Shown here: piece after piece, positions 8,718-17,635 of the stretch
Layout of the letters: the number at the start of each line of letters is the position of its first letter
How positions within the stretch are numbered: position 1 is the stretch's first letter
DNA from: an uncultured Myxococcales bacterium
Lineage (GTDB): Bacteria > Myxococcota_A > UBA9042 > DTJE01
DNA: 60,499 bases
NCBI GenBank assembly: GCA_903847405.1
Contig: CAINDP010000200.1
Location: 1-60,499 of the forward strand
Direction of reading: 5' to 3'
Program-made: the position numbers and the translations under genes
Notes under the pieces: model-generated
Seen by the model: only the letters and a program-made list of their open reading frames with translations
What the model was told of the DNA's origin: nothing
The model's database searches: none

Positions 8718-10202
8718 CTACTCGTAGTAGAACATCCCCATCCGATCGAACGTGATGGCGCCCAGGGCGTTCATGAGGATCGACACCGCGACGGCGACCA
8801 GGAACCAGCGTCCCATCTTCCGCCCGCCCACCGCCAGCATCACCAGCAGGTAGGGCAGGAAGTCCAGGCCGAAGCGGTAGCCGAACTGGGCCCAGCCCGT
8901 GTTCTGGTAGAACAGGTCGGGAATCGCCACGATCGCGGCCGTGATCGCCAGGTTGCGGGCGAAGGCGCCCCACGTCCTGGGCCACAGCAGGAACAGCAGG
9001 GCCGGCGTGGTCCAGGGCAGGCCCAGGCCGTGGCGCGTGATGTGGATGAACGGCACGTTCCCGTCGAATACCGGCGGGTTGGTGAAGGCCGCGGCCAGGT
9101 TCGCCTTCAGGAACCAGAACGAAAACAGCCCGTGGTCCCGGATGGACGCCCGCGTGCCGTTGGCCAGGAAGGTGTGGCCGAACTCCCCGAACGATTCGAA
9201 CCGGGCGTCGTTGTAGGCCATCAGCGCGAACCCGACGGCCAGGATCGGGATCGAGAACACGATCCCCTTGCGGAGGATCGGCCCCCACCCCGGCCACCGC
9301 AGCCGGTCGCCGTCCCGCAGCATTTCCAGGGCGAAGAACGCCGCCGCGAAGGCGATCGGGGTCCGCGTGGCCAGGCCCAGGCCCAGCATCAGGCCGGCCC
9401 AGAACGGGTACCGCGCCTCGACGCTCAGCAGGATGTACGCCAGGTGCAGCGTCACGCCCACGATCAGCGCGCTGAACCAGACCTCGCCCCGGATGGACGA
9501 AAACAGGTTCACGGTCCCGAAGGTGAACAGGATCGCCAGCAGGACGTTTTCGCGCGTGGTGCGCGTCGATAGGCCCCGCGACCGCAGGTACTCCAGCAGC
9601 AGCAGGATCAGCATGGCGTTCAGGGCCGCGTTCAGGACCGTGAACAGCACGTCGTTGACGTCGTATCCCCAGATCAGGAAGGCGGGCATCATCGCGATGG
9701 CCGGGAACGGCGGGAACGACATGAAGTACTGCGTTTCGTCGCACTTTCGGGGCGGCGAACCGCAGTTCTTCGCGATGTCCAGTTCGGGGTCGATGATGCG
9801 CATCGTCCCGTCCAGTTCGCGGAAGCGGTGCTTCTGATCGCCCTGCTGGTCCCCCCACGGGAACACACCCTTGACCTGGGTGCCGTCCGTCAGCGTGATG
9901 ATCCGCAGGGCGGCCCAGTCGTTCCAGCCCACGGCCTTCCCGCCCCCGTCCGTCAGGTGGCGGTCCACGGCGGCCTGCAGCCCCTGGGCGTCGTCGGGCC
10001 GCGACTGCTGGCCCCGGAAGCGCTTCGGCGTTTCAGTGTCGACGCGACCGTGCAGGAAGCTGTTGGCCAGGTCCAGGAAGTGGAAGTGGGGCGAGGGAGC
10101 CAGGATCTTGTCCCAGGAGAACAGCGCCAGGACGGCGGCGCTGCACGCGAACACCAGCAACGGCACGCGGACGCGCCGAACGAACGCCACCAGCCTCTCC
10201 AC
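8718..10202 (-). CDS. GT39/ArnT-like integral membrane glycosyltransferase
   Basis: A 494-residue polytopic membrane protein with about ten hydrophobic helices. After the first helix comes a soluble loop of about 130 residues, with Cys pair CGSPPRKC, then a helix bundle resembling the dolichyl-phosphate-mannose or lipid-linked sugar transferases (GT39/PMT/ArnT). Such enzymes move a sugar from a polyprenyl carrier to protein or lipid on the outer face of the membrane. The start is taken as GTG 10202 with GGAGG five bases upstream; GTG 10214 is an alternative that adds four residues. An extended -10 element lies at 10244-10252. The acceptor cannot be predicted, and no glycan locus is adjacent. 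Confidence 0.6.
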   Translation of the reverse strand: MERLVAFVRRVRVPLLVFACSAAVLALFSWDKILAPSPHFHFLDLANSFLHGRVDTETPKRFRGQQSRPDDAQGLQAAVDRHLTDGGGKAVGWNDWAALRIITLTDGTQVKGVFPWGDQQGDQKHRFRELDGTMRIIDPELDIAKNCGSPPRKCDETQYFMSFPPFPAIAMMPAFLIWGYDVNDVLFTVLNAALNAMLILLLLEYLRSRGLSTRTTRENVLLAILFTFGTVNLFSSIRGEVWFSALIVGVTLHLAYILLSVEARYPFWAGLMLGLGLATRTPIAFAAAFFALEMLRDGDRLRWPGWGPILRKGIVFSIPILAVGFALMAYNDARFESFGEFGHTFLANGTRASIRDHGLFSFWFLKANLAAAFTNPPVFDGNVPFIHITRHGLGLPWTTPALLFLLWPRTWGAFARNLAITAAIVAIPDLFYQNTGWAQFGYRFGLDFLPYLLVMLAVGGRKMGRWFLVAVAVSILMNALGAITFDRMGMFYYE

Positions 10203-10243
10203 TGGGTCCTCCACGGCGGTCAAACCCCCCAAAAAGCGGCGGG

Positions 10244-10252
10244 AATATACCA
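10244..10252 (-). promoter_or_regulatory. Extended -10 promoter of glycosyltransferase gene
   Basis: On the minus strand TGGTATATT fits the extended -10 form TGnTATAAT with one mismatch. No -35 box is evident. It lies 30-40 bases upstream of the candidate GTG starts. Confidence 0.4.
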
Positions 10253-10334
10253 GATGCCCGGGGCTTCTGCTATCCTTCGCCGGGTTGTTGGAACCCACTC
10301 GAACCGGCTTCGTCTCCGAGGAGGCACCTCCCCG

Positions 10335-11027
<693 letters not shown>

Positions 11028-11030
11028 TCG

Positions 11031-11945
11031 ATGGCCGGCAACGGTCCGAACGCCCTGCGGCAGGGGCTCCACCTCCTGGGCCAGGGATTCAAGGGCCTCA
11101 CGGTGTCGCCGGGCCAGACGGTGGCCTGCGTGCTGTCGCTGGCGGTGGCCGGGTGCCTCGTGGTCCTGTCCGCCTCCTTCGGTTCCCTGACCGTGGACGT
11201 GCTGGACCGGGCGGGCCGCAGCGCGAAGGTCCTGGTGTACCTGAAGGACGAGGTTCCGGCCGAGCGCGTCCAGGACCTGATGACGCGGGTGGGCGCCCGC
11301 AGCGACGTCGAGGCGGTCGAGTACCTGACCCGCGAGCAGGACCGGGCGCACAACGCCGACCTGCTGCCGCGGGACGTCATGGCGACGCTCCCCGCGGAGG
11401 CGGTCCCGGGCCAGCACGGCCTGGAGGTCACGTTCCGGGCAGGGGCCGGCGGGACGGCGGGAATCGGGGCGCTGGCCTCGTTCCTGAAGGCACTGGAGGG
11501 CGTGGACGTGGTGGCCGAACCGCCGGTCGGATCGGGACGCCTGCGCGCCCTGGCCGCCGCGGTGGGCTTCCTGCGGACCGTGCTGATGATGCTGGCGGCC
11601 CTGCTGCTGGTGGGCACGCTGTTCTTCGTGGTCGGGACCCTGACGCGGACGATGGAGCGCCGGAAGGACGAAATGAACATCCTGCGCCTGCTGGGGGCGA
11701 CGGACGCCTTCGTCCGGGCGCCCATCGTCATCCAGGGCGTCCTGCAGGGCGTCGCCGGCCTGGCCCTGGGCTCCATCGCCGCGATCCTGGTGTCCGGGGC
11801 GGTCAACGCGTGGCTTTCGGTGGAATTCGACGTCGCGGTGCGCCTGCCGGCCTGGCCGGGACGCGTGCTGCCCCTGGCCGTGGCCGGCGGGCTCCTGCTG
11901 GGGGTCGCCGGCGCCTTCATCGCCACGGCACGGCGGGAGGCGTAG
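11031..11945 (+). CDS. ftsX: Cell division protein FtsX
   Basis: A 304-residue membrane partner of FtsE. A first transmembrane helix (about 27-50) is followed by an extracytoplasmic domain of about 130 residues with the family pattern VYLKDEVPAERVQDL, then three more helices in the last third separated by the conserved MERRKDEMNILRLLGAT loop that contacts FtsE. This is the standard four-helix FtsX topology. The extracytoplasmic domain is the part that binds the EnvC-type activator, whose gene begins three bases after the ftsX stop, so the complex is encoded contiguously. Confidence 0.95.
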   Translation: MAGNGPNALRQGLHLLGQGFKGLTVSPGQTVACVLSLAVAGCLVVLSASFGSLTVDVLDRAGRSAKVLVYLKDEVPAERVQDLMTRVGARSDVEAVEYLTREQDRAHNADLLPRDVMATLPAEAVPGQHGLEVTFRAGAGGTAGIGALASFLKALEGVDVVAEPPVGSGRLRALAAAVGFLRTVLMMLAALLLVGTLFFVVGTLTRTMERRKDEMNILRLLGATDAFVRAPIVIQGVLQGVAGLALGSIAAILVSGAVNAWLSVEFDVAVRLPAWPGRVLPLAVAGGLLLGVAGAFIATARREA

Positions 11946-11948
11946 GGC

Positions 11949-13085
11949 GTGAGGCGTGCGAATCGGATGCGCCCCGGGCGGCTGCCGGCCTTCGCAATCG
12001 CGTCCCTCTGGATTCTCGGCACCGTCCCGTCGATCGCCGCCCAGCCCCCCTCCCCCCTTCCCTCCGGTCCGCGCAGCCTGCCGGACCTGCTGAAGGCGGA
12101 GGCGTCCATCCTGGACACGCTGGACACCGCCGTGTTCGAGGCCCGTCGGGCCGAGTCCCAGATGAAGGCCGCGGAAACCGACCGGAAGGCCGCGGAAGCA
12201 CGCATGGCGACGGCAGAATCCGCCCTGCGGTCGGCCCGGGGGCGGGAAGGCGAGGCACGGGCCCGGCTGCAGGCCACCCTGCGCCTGCACCGGACGGCCG
12301 AGCCCTTCGGATCGGCCGTGGTCCAGGTTCTGCTGGGTGACGACGAGGATCTGTCCCGGCGGGCGGCGCTGCTGGCCCGACTGTCGGCGCGGCAGGCCGC
12401 CGAGGTCGCCGCGATCACCGAGTCCGTGGCCGTCGCCGAATCCGCCGAGTTCCGGGCGGGCATCGAGCGGGCGGCAGCCTGGGCCCTGGCGCGGACCGGC
12501 CGGGACGCCCGGACGCGCCTGGACGAGGAAGTCGGCCTGCACCGGGCCCTCCTGGACGCCCTGGAACGGGACCGGTCCCTGCAGACCCGGCGCGCCGCCG
12601 AAATGACGGAGTCCGTTCGGCAGTTGGCGCGGACGATCGCCGAGCGACGCAGCGACCGGCCGGGGCCCGTCGATTTCGATCGCCTGAAGGGCCGCGTGAA
12701 GGTTCCCCTGGCCGGCGCCCGGGTCGCCGTCGCGTTCGGCGACGTGATCCACCCCGTGTTCAAGACCCGGACGCCCCACCCCGGCCTGACGATGGAGTTC
12801 CCCGGCGCCCAGTCCCGCAACATCCGGGTCGCGGCGTTCGGCCGTGTTGCCTGGGTCGGGCGGATGCGGGGCCTGGGGTCCACGGTCCTGGTCGACCACG
12901 CCTCGGGCTGGTTTTCGGTCTATGGCGGGCTGTCCGAGGTGAACCTGCCGGCAGGGACGGTCGTCCGGGAAGGCGACATCCTGGGCCGGGTGGCGCCGGG
13001 GCCCGGCGAGGCGGCGGTCCGCCTGTACTTCGAATTGCGCAAGGATGCCGAGGCGGTGGATCCGCGGCCCTACCTGGCGAAGTGA
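11949..13085 (+). CDS. envC: EnvC-like murein hydrolase activator with degenerate LytM domain
   Basis: A 378-residue periplasmic protein: signal peptide (about 1-31), a long Ala/Arg/Glu-rich coiled coil (about 40-225) and a C-terminal LytM/M23 fold. The C-terminal pattern VRLYFELRKDAEAVDPRPYL matches EnvC. The zinc ligands of active M23 peptidases are lost: HxGxD reads HPGLTM and the final HxH reads LYFE. Such degenerate LytM proteins activate amidases rather than cut murein themselves. The GTG start at 11949 follows ftsX by three bases. The FtsEX-EnvC pairing strongly supports a role in activating cell-separation amidases; the two amidases encoded in this window are candidate clients, by inference. 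Confidence 0.87.
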   Translation: MRRANRMRPGRLPAFAIASLWILGTVPSIAAQPPSPLPSGPRSLPDLLKAEASILDTLDTAVFEARRAESQMKAAETDRKAAEARMATAESALRSARGREGEARARLQATLRLHRTAEPFGSAVVQVLLGDDEDLSRRAALLARLSARQAAEVAAITESVAVAESAEFRAGIERAAAWALARTGRDARTRLDEEVGLHRALLDALERDRSLQTRRAAEMTESVRQLARTIAERRSDRPGPVDFDRLKGRVKVPLAGARVAVAFGDVIHPVFKTRTPHPGLTMEFPGAQSRNIRVAAFGRVAWVGRMRGLGSTVLVDHASGWFSVYGGLSEVNLPAGTVVREGDILGRVAPGPGEAAVRLYFELRKDAEAVDPRPYLAK

Positions 13086-13951
13086 GGGTCGGCGTGGACC
13101 GCAGCGGCGCACTGGCGATCTGCGTGATCCTGGCCGCCGGATGCGCCACCGCGCCCGGGACCCGGACGATCCTGGACATCGAGGGCGCCGCCCCCCGGCC
13201 TCCCCAGGGCGAAGGCGCGTTCCCGACACCGACCCCGGACCGCCCCTGGGTCGCCATCGTCATCGACGACCTGGGCGACTCCCCGTCGGAACTCCGGCCG
13301 TTCCTGGACGTGCCCCTGCCCCTGTCCTTCGCGGTCCTGCCCACCGCGGCCCAGGCGCGGCAGGTCGCCCGCGGACTGGCGGACCTGGGCCGGGACGTCC
13401 TGGCCCACATTCCCATGGAACCCGCCGAACCGGGATTCGTCCTGCCCCGCGGAACGCTCCTCACGTCGATGGATCCGGCCGCGATCCGCACCGCCTCGGA
13501 CCTGGCCCTGTCCCGCGTCCCCGGAGCGATCGGGGCCAACAACCACATGGGCTCCGCGTTCACCCGGTCCGCGGACGCCCTGCGCCCCTTCGTCGGGGCG
13601 TTGAAGGACCGGGGCCTGTTCTTCCTGGACAGCCGGACCGACCCGGCCACCGTCGCGGAGGACGTCGCGACGGCGGCCGGCGTGCCGGCCATCCGACGCG
13701 CGGTGTTCCTGGACAACGTGGACACCCCCGCGGCCATCGACGCCATGCTGGTCGCCCTGGAAACGATCGCCCTCACCCGGGGCTGCGCCGTCGCGATCGG
13801 CCATGGCCGCCCCGGGACCGCTGTTGCGCTGAAGCGCTACGCGACGAACCCCACCCGTGCCGTCGAGGTCGTGCCGGTATCCAGGCTGGTCGGTCGGGCG
13901 TGTGCGACGGGAGCGGTATTGCCCGGTGCAACGGCACCGGAGGAGCGGTAG
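13082..13951 (+). CDS. yibQ: YibQ-type divergent polysaccharide deacetylase family lipoprotein
   Basis: A 289-residue protein with a lipoprotein signal (LAAGC, Cys near residue 22) and a domain of the divergent polysaccharide deacetylase family: AIVIDDLGDSPSE near 58-70, HIPMEP near 104-109, NNHMGS near 152-157 and a late GHGRP motif. These are the metal-site motifs of the YibQ family. The GTG start overlaps the envC stop as GTGA. A yibQ gene directly after envC is a well-known arrangement in proteobacteria, which supports membership of the murein-remodelling operon. Substrate and activity are not established for the family. Confidence 0.86.
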   Translation: MRVGVDRSGALAICVILAAGCATAPGTRTILDIEGAAPRPPQGEGAFPTPTPDRPWVAIVIDDLGDSPSELRPFLDVPLPLSFAVLPTAAQARQVARGLADLGRDVLAHIPMEPAEPGFVLPRGTLLTSMDPAAIRTASDLALSRVPGAIGANNHMGSAFTRSADALRPFVGALKDRGLFFLDSRTDPATVAEDVATAAGVPAIRRAVFLDNVDTPAAIDAMLVALETIALTRGCAVAIGHGRPGTAVALKRYATNPTRAVEVVPVSRLVGRACATGAVLPGATAPEER

Positions 13952-13960
13952 CCCCGGGGG

Positions 13961-14794
13961 TCAGCGCCGACCGCCGAACCCTTCGGGGATGATCAGCAGG
14001 CACCGGAACGACCCCTCGCCTTCGCTGCGGGTCTGAAGGCCCGGGACCTCCTTCAACGCCATGTGGACCAGGCGCCGATCCTGGGCCGTCATCGAACTCA
14101 ACCGGACGACCTTGCGCGTGGCCAGCGCCTTTTCGCCCAGCCTCCGCGCCAGTTCCCCCAGGACCTCTTCGCGCTTGTCGCGGAAGCCCTCGGCGTCCAG
14201 CACGATCAGCTTCCGGCCTTCGGGGAAGCGGTTGACGATCTTGTTGACCAGGAACTGCAGGGCGGACAGCAGCTCGCCGTCACGGCCCACCAGGTCCTCG
14301 CCCTCGGTGGAGCGGATGTTCAGCAGGATTTCCTCGTCGGTTTCCTTGACCACGATCTCGGCCGGCATCTCCAGGCGGTCCAGCAGGCCCATCAGGACCT
14401 CCTTCGCCCGGGGGCCCTTCATCTCGGCCGGCTCCACGGGTCCGCGCGGCGCCTCGGACTGCGGCGCCGCTTCCCCGGACTCGGACCGGTAGGCAGCCAC
14501 GCGTGCCGCCGCCGCGTCGGAGTTCGTCGGCGCCTCGTCCGCGCCCGGGCCGCCCATGGTCCGCCGCAGGCCCGTGTCCCCGGGACCCGGGACGAATTCC
14601 TTGCGGTAGACCAGCTGCGCCGCGTTTTCCGGAACGCGCACGCGGATCCGGACCATCTTCCCGAACAGCCCGAAGATGCCCGTTTCGTGGGCCATGACCT
14701 CCCAGGTCATCTCCGCGATGTTGACGCCCAGTTCCTGCGAGGCCTTCAGCAAGGCCTCCTCTTCCGACCGGCCCTCGAATTCCGCTTCCTTCAT
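13961..14794 (-). CDS. jag: KhpB/Jag RNA-binding protein
   Basis: A 277-residue cytoplasmic protein with the three Jag parts: an N-terminal Jag-N domain (1-53, MKEAEFEGRSEEEALLKA), a low-complexity linker (about 55-120), then KH (about 125-200, with EGEDLVGRDGELLSALQ) and R3H (about 200-265) RNA-binding domains. Jag/KhpB acts with KhpA in post-transcriptional control of cell elongation genes in Gram-positive bacteria. Here it is the last gene of the rpmH-rnpA-yidD-yidC-jag cluster, 31 bp after yidC, its usual place. It converges on the yibQ-like gene with nine bases between stops and no visible terminator. Confidence 0.93.
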   Translation of the reverse strand: MKEAEFEGRSEEEALLKASQELGVNIAEMTWEVMAHETGIFGLFGKMVRIRVRVPENAAQLVYRKEFVPGPGDTGLRRTMGGPGADEAPTNSDAAAARVAAYRSESGEAAPQSEAPRGPVEPAEMKGPRAKEVLMGLLDRLEMPAEIVVKETDEEILLNIRSTEGEDLVGRDGELLSALQFLVNKIVNRFPEGRKLIVLDAEGFRDKREEVLGELARRLGEKALATRKVVRLSSMTAQDRRLVHMALKEVPGLQTRSEGEGSFRCLLIIPEGFGGRR

Positions 14795-14825
14795 GACTCC
14801 CCTCCGGCTGGTCCCCCTGCCTCGC

Positions 14826-16676
14826 CTACTTCGCCGGGACCGGCATCGTTCGCCGGTTCATCCACAACTGGTGCGCGAGCGACAGCACGGTGTTGACCAG
14901 GATGTAGAACACCAGCCCGGACGGCAGGAACAGCATGAACGTCGTGAACATGATGGGCATCATCCACAACATCACCTTGGCCTGGGCGGGATCGCCCGCC
15001 GTCGGGGTCATCTTCTGCTGCAGGAACGTCAGTCCGCCCAGCAGCAGCGGCAAAACGAAGTAGGGATCATGGGCCGACAGATCGCGGATCCACAGGAACA
15101 GCGGCGCCTGGTACAGGTCCACGGCCCCGTAGATCGTGCGGTACAGGGCGATCCAGACCGGCATCTGCAGCAGCATCGGCAGGCAGCCGCCCATCGGGTT
15201 GACCTTTTCCCGCTTGTACAGGTCCATCGTGGCCGTGTTCAGGCCCGCCTTGTCGTCCTTGAACTTCTCCTTCAGGGCGTCGATCTTGGGCTTCAGGTCC
15301 GCCATGCGCCGCATCTGGACCATGCTCTTCTGGGTCCAGTACAGCGTCAGGGCCTTGACCAGCAGCGTCAGAAAGATGATGGCCAGGCCCCACGACGGCA
15401 CGATGCTGTAGGACAGGCGCAGGATCCACAGCATGGGCTTGGCCAGGATGCCCAGCACCCAGAAGTCGATGGTATCGTCGAAGCCCGGGCCCGCCGCCTT
15501 CAGGGCGTCCAGATCCTTGGGCCCCACGAACGCCGTGAACTGGAACGTCCGGGCGCGCCGGGACAGCAGCGCCTTCTTGGCCGCCGCCGCCTCGTCGCCC
15601 TTGCCCTCCACCGACACCTTGTCGATGGCGATGATGTCCTCGCCGCCCGCCAGGCCCAGCAGCGCTTCGGCCCGGCTGCAGGGAATGCGGCCCGCAAAGG
15701 CCCCCGTCGGCATCAGCCAGTCCGGCAGGCACGCCTCGGGTCCGGCCTTCAGGGTGAAGGGCTTGCCCTCGGTATCCCCCCACTGCAGCATCGTGTTCAG
15801 GACGCCGGACCGGTCACCGGCCGCCAGGCACTGGGACGGAAGGTCCGCGGCCGGCTGCACGGCCATCAGGAAGTACCGCGAGTTGATGCCGGCGAACCCG
15901 ACGGCGCCGGTGCCCTCGAAGTTGGATTGCTCCATCAACTTCTCGCGGGGCTTTTTTTCCAGCTTGCCGCCGGCGTAGCAGACGGCCTCCTTGAGGTCCG
16001 GAGGCGCCGAAAACATCGACTGGCCGCACTGGCCGCCGGACGCCGTCGGCGGTTCCCAGGCCGGGATCATGACGCGCATCCGCCCGGTGACGACGCCGTC
16101 GCCCACGTTGACGATCCGCACCGAGGATTCGATGAGGTAGTCGTCCACCAGGCGATACTTGCGCTCGATGAAGACCGTGCTGGTATCCGTGGCCGGATCC
16201 GGCCACACCAGGGTCACGGCGCCGACCGTCCGCGACACCACCGTGAACACCGGGTCCCGGGCGAAGGTCGTCCAGAGGTCGCCGGTCACGGAGGGGTGAG
16301 TGGGGTCCTTCTTGAGGATGCGGGTGACCTGGGGCCCCCTCAGTTCCTCGAAGTTCAGGGACAGCGGGTAGAACTGGGGATCCCAGGTGGACACCATGTC
16401 CAGCGGTCCGGCCAGACGCTTTTCGGCCGGGGGCTGGATGGAACCGACCACGGGCCCCTTGTCGATCTGGGCGAACTGTTCGTCCAGCAGCAGGAACGAC
16501 CGCAGGGCGCCCTGCCACGTCGAGATCTCGGCGATCGAGCGACCGGCGGCCGACAGCTTGACGACCTCCTCGCCGTCGAACAGCCTGACGGGCTGGTCGG
16601 CCCGGGCGGCCGGTGCCATCGCGAACAGCGCCACCAGCGCCAGAACGTGCATCACGAGCCGGGAAGGCGTCCTCAT
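14826..16676 (-). CDS. yidC: Membrane protein insertase YidC
   Basis: A 616-residue inner-membrane insertase of the Oxa1/YidC family. It has an N-terminal signal-anchor helix, a large periplasmic beta domain (about 30-345) as in Gram-negative YidC, and the C-terminal five-helix core including KPMLWILR, an LTLYWTQKSMVQMRRM coiled-coil loop, NPMGGCLPMLLQMP and a final Met-rich helix. The start is taken at ATG 16676, preceded by GAGGTGA; an ATG 18 bases upstream would overlap yidD more deeply. The large periplasmic domain indicates a diderm host. Its genomic neighbours are canonical. Confidence 0.96.
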   Translation of the reverse strand: MRTPSRLVMHVLALVALFAMAPAARADQPVRLFDGEEVVKLSAAGRSIAEISTWQGALRSFLLLDEQFAQIDKGPVVGSIQPPAEKRLAGPLDMVSTWDPQFYPLSLNFEELRGPQVTRILKKDPTHPSVTGDLWTTFARDPVFTVVSRTVGAVTLVWPDPATDTSTVFIERKYRLVDDYLIESSVRIVNVGDGVVTGRMRVMIPAWEPPTASGGQCGQSMFSAPPDLKEAVCYAGGKLEKKPREKLMEQSNFEGTGAVGFAGINSRYFLMAVQPAADLPSQCLAAGDRSGVLNTMLQWGDTEGKPFTLKAGPEACLPDWLMPTGAFAGRIPCSRAEALLGLAGGEDIIAIDKVSVEGKGDEAAAAKKALLSRRARTFQFTAFVGPKDLDALKAAGPGFDDTIDFWVLGILAKPMLWILRLSYSIVPSWGLAIIFLTLLVKALTLYWTQKSMVQMRRMADLKPKIDALKEKFKDDKAGLNTATMDLYKREKVNPMGGCLPMLLQMPVWIALYRTIYGAVDLYQAPLFLWIRDLSAHDPYFVLPLLLGGLTFLQQKMTPTAGDPAQAKVMLWMMPIMFTTFMLFLPSGLVFYILVNTVLSLAHQLWMNRRTMPVPAK

Positions 16677-16683
16677 CGTACGT

Positions 16684-16956
16684 TCACCTCTCATGGGACC
16701 CGGGCACCGGATCCCAGCCCCCCGGATTTCCGGGGTGGCATCGCATCAGCCTGCGAACACCGAGGTACAGGCCGCGGAACAGGCCATGGGTCCGCAGGGC
16801 CGTCTGCATGTAGTCGGAACACGTCGGTTGGAAGCGGCATGCCGGCGGGAGGAACGGGGACACGAAGGCCCGGTACAGGCCGACGAGCAACGCCAACGCC
16901 TCAGCGGGGAGCCGAACCGCCCGGTCCATCCAGCGCTTCGAGGCGGAGGAGGGCAT
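16684..16956 (-). CDS. yidD: Membrane protein insertion efficiency factor YidD
   Basis: A 90-residue YidD protein with an amphipathic N-terminal helix and the family core CRFQPTCSDYM, GLYLGVRRLMRCHP and GGWDPVP. YidD is thought to aid YidC-dependent insertion. Its 5' end overlaps rnpA by 56 bases, an overlap common in this operon across bacteria, and its 3' end lies seven bases before the yidC start. Confidence 0.94.
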   Translation of the reverse strand: MPSSASKRWMDRAVRLPAEALALLVGLYRAFVSPFLPPACRFQPTCSDYMQTALRTHGLFRGLYLGVRRLMRCHPGNPGGWDPVPGSHER

Positions 16957-17332
16957 CGCGCAACTCCCGTTCGACGGCGGCCAGTCCCGGGGCGATCCGA
17001 CGGGTCCGGTCCACTTGCGGCCGCCCAGCGCCTTGGCTGCGGGGCGCGCCCTCGGGAACCGGGGCCGACTTGACCACCACGACCAGATCCACCGGGCGCA
17101 ACCGATCCTTCAGCGACAGGCGGAACGCTGCGCGCAACAGGCGTTTCCACCGGTTGCGACAGACGGCCACGCCCACCTTGCGACTGACCGCCAGGCCGAG
17201 CCGCGGGCCTTCGCCCTCGCCTTTCGCCAGAAAGAGGATGAGGTTGCGGCTGTGGACCCGGCGCCCCTGCCGCATGACGCGGTCGAAGTCCCGGCTCACA
17301 AGGATCCGGCTTTCCCTTCCGAATGCCGGCAC
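16901..17332 (-). CDS. rnpA: Ribonuclease P protein component
   Basis: A 143-residue basic protein subunit of RNase P, which matures tRNA 5' ends. The signature FDRVMRQGRRVHSRNL and the RNR-type motif VAVCRNRWKRLLRAAFR are present and give the RNA-binding site. The C-terminal 30 residues beyond the usual fold overlap yidD in another frame. It lies 30 bp downstream of rpmH. Confidence 0.95.
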   Translation of the reverse strand: MPAFGRESRILVSRDFDRVMRQGRRVHSRNLILFLAKGEGEGPRLGLAVSRKVGVAVCRNRWKRLLRAAFRLSLKDRLRPVDLVVVVKSAPVPEGAPRSQGAGRPQVDRTRRIAPGLAAVERELRDALLRLEALDGPGGSAPR

Positions 17333-17362
17333 CCACTCATCCCCCGGTCGAAAGACGTGACG

Positions 17363-17512
17363 TCACTTCCCGGGAATCGTGGGAATCAGCACCTTGCGAC
17401 CCTTCGCCCGACGGTTGGCCAGGATCTTGCGACCGCTCCGGGTGGCCATGCGCGCCCGGAACCCGTGCGTGCGCAGCCGCTTGATCCTGCTGGGCTGGTA
17501 CGTTCTCTTCAT
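17363..17512 (-). CDS. rpmH: 50S ribosomal protein L34
   Basis: A 49-residue, highly basic ribosomal protein. It begins [19 protein letters not shown] and continues [19 protein letters not shown], the near-invariant L34 sequence. The last residues IPTIPGK are slightly longer than the common 44-46 residue form. It is the promoter-proximal gene of the cluster, with a strong promoter at 17601-17628. No dnaA gene or DnaA-box cluster lies upstream, so this is not the rpmH-dnaA origin arrangement. Confidence 0.97.
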   Translation of the reverse strand: MKRTYQPSRIKRLRTHGFRARMATRSGRKILANRRAKGRKVLIPTIPGK

Positions 17513-17600
17513 CGTCGTTCCCTGGTAATGCGGGGCCCCGATTGGCCCCGACGCGTTGATCGGTTTCCCCGGGGCAAGCCTATGCCCGCGGCGGGCGATG

Positions 17601-17628
17601 ATTGTAGGATGGTTCCCTTGGAAGTCAA
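17601..17628 (-). promoter_or_regulatory. sigma70-like promoter of rpmH operon
   Basis: On the minus strand TTGACT (17623-17628) and TACAAT (17601-17606) are 16 bp apart, giving a leader of about 80 bases before rpmH. The promoter lies just upstream of the FGE-like gene's stop codon, so that gene must end or be read through here. Confidence 0.65.
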
Positions 17629-17635
17629 TGGGGAA

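Noticed and set aside
17363-17635. Replication origin beside rpmH
   Set aside because: No TTATCCACA-type DnaA boxes, no AT-rich unwinding region, and no dnaA or dnaN gene are present; the next gene is the FGE-like lipoprotein.
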